Shown here piece after piece: positions 63,489 through 64,000 of a stretch of DNA of 64,000 nt. The notes under the pieces were generated by a model. The model did no database searches. It was not told where the DNA came from and was given only the letters and a program-made list of their open reading frames with translations. Both the position numbers and the translations under genes were made by a program. The stretch is from an uncultured Verrucomicrobiota bacterium (GTDB lineage Bacteria > Verrucomicrobiota > Verrucomicrobiia > Opitutales > Opitutaceae): positions 29,865-93,864 of the forward strand of contig CAIRBK010000080.1 of the NCBI GenBank assembly GCA_903876795.1, given 5' to 3'. Within the stretch, counting starts at the first letter, position 1; the number at the start of each line of letters is the position of its first letter.

Positions 63489-64000
63489 TTAGTTGATGTA
63501 GCCTTCTTCGCCGTGTTCGGAGGTATCCAGACCGGCGGACTCGACCTCGGGGGAGGCGCGCAAGCCGATGGTGGCCTTGACCACATAGGCGATCACGACG
63601 GTGGCGACCACCGAGAGGACCAGCGTCAGGCCGATGGCCTTGACCTGCTCAAGCCAGAGGCTGTTGCCCACCACGTCCTTGAGGTTGATGGCGAGGTTGC
63701 CGTTGACCTCGTGCGTGGCCAGAAAGCCGGTCAACAGAGCGCCGAGGGTGCCGCCAACCGCGTGCACGCCGAAGGTATCCAGCGCGTCGTCGTAACCGAA
63801 CACGGCCTTGAGCTTCACGCAGAAGATGAACGGAACCACGCCGGCGAGGATGCCGATGAGCACCGCGCTGGACGCATTGACGAAACCGGCGGCGGGCGTG
63901 ATCACGACCAGACCCGCGACGGCGCCGGAGCAGAAGCCGAGGATCGAGGCGTGCTTCTTGAAGATGAACTCCAGACCGGCCCAGACGGCCGAGGCGACCG
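63489..64000 (-). CDS. amt: Ammonium transporter, C-terminal part (starts beyond the right edge)
   Basis: The last 170 residues of an Amt/Rh-family ammonium channel. ASILGFCSGAVAGLVVITPA and DTFGVHAVGGTLGALLTGFLA are core helices; the His in GVHAVGG belongs to the twin-His pore motif. About six membrane segments are visible. The C-terminal tail ends DTSEHGEEGYIN, the usual cytoplasmic end. A PII gene is typically nearby but is not in the window. Confidence 0.95.
   Translation of the reverse strand, partial: VASAVWAGLEFIFKKHASILGFCSGAVAGLVVITPAAGFVNASSAVLIGILAGVVPFIFCVKLKAVFGYDDALDTFGVHAVGGTLGALLTGFLATHEVNGNLAINLKDVVGNSLWLEQVKAIGLTLVLSVVATVVIAYVVKATIGLRASPEVESAGLDTSEHGEEGYIN

Overview
The window reads as ordinary chromosome of a GC-rich Gram-negative bacterium, most likely a verrucomicrobial relative of the Opitutaceae. 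This is inference from content: outer-membrane barrels and lipoproteins, DUF5069 and DUF3568 proteins, a LacI-type regulator with a uronate cluster, an orphan S18 gene, and the intergenic CA/GT-rich repeat that yields LNIQHSTSN-type translations. I see no insertion sequence, prophage, CRISPR array or rRNA gene. One tRNA-Arg(CCT) is present.

Layout. 0-1.5 kb: mlaE and the start of mlaF (lipid-transport ABC system, running off the left edge). 1.6-6.4 kb: a sugar/uronate cluster (Gfo/Idh oxidoreductase, TIM-barrel isomerase, uxaC) divergent from a LacI-family regulator. 6.5-10.1 kb: argD-argF-argG. 10.2-13.6 kb: a lipoprotein, a MATE exporter and a Cys/Met-metabolism PLP enzyme. 13.7-17.3 kb: xthA, a SET-domain methyltransferase, pncC and a large membrane protein with a permuted NlpC/P60-like domain that appears to lack its catalytic residues. 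17.4-21.5 kb: a SYLF protein, a zincin, a Spy-like protein with a collagen-like tail, an HI0933-type flavoprotein and an AEC transporter. 21.5-25 kb: argB divergent from argJ, then rplM-rpsI. 25-34.8 kb: a TorF-like porin, a DUF423 protein, a CCA-adding-type enzyme, transaldolase, a CPA2 antiporter with a probable one-base frameshift, a GH20-like hydrolase, an aldo/keto reductase and rsmE.

34.8-39.8 kb: a tight type II secretion operon gspG-H-I-J-K-L-M, followed upstream by tRNA-Arg, rpsR and tsaC. 41.4-47.3 kb: exopolysaccharide machinery (barrel protein, Wza-type exporter, BY-kinase/co-polymerase, TPR protein); the barrel gene is preceded by a good sigma-54-like promoter, and a strong terminator stands just before the Wza-type start codon. 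47.4-51.0 kb: an M20 peptidase divergent from pdxH, an RmlD-like protein and a lipoate-ligase-like protein. 51.4-55.6 kb: a 29-residue Lys/Ala-rich protein, small conserved proteins, a DUF481 barrel, an RlmI-like methyltransferase and an LpxR-like lipid A deacylase. 55.7-58.9 kb: a porin, PstS-like protein and chemoreceptor cluster with AT-richer sequence. 59.4-61.2 kb: a SIS protein and a BadF-type N-acetylglucosamine kinase. 61.2-64 kb: purE-purK, a DUF3568 lipoprotein and the end of an ammonium transporter.

How the parts fit: five arginine genes lie in two loci (argDFG and argB/argJ); sugar-acid and amino-sugar catabolism is suggested by uxaC, the GH20-like enzyme, the SIS protein and the kinase; envelope functions (Mla, T2SS, EPS, LpxR, several barrels) dominate the rest. 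I found no clearly new multi-gene system. The best leads are the SET methyltransferase together with the histone-tail-like peptide, the apparently inactive NlpC/P60-like protein, the collagen-tailed Spy-like protein, and the regulatory architecture of the EPS locus.
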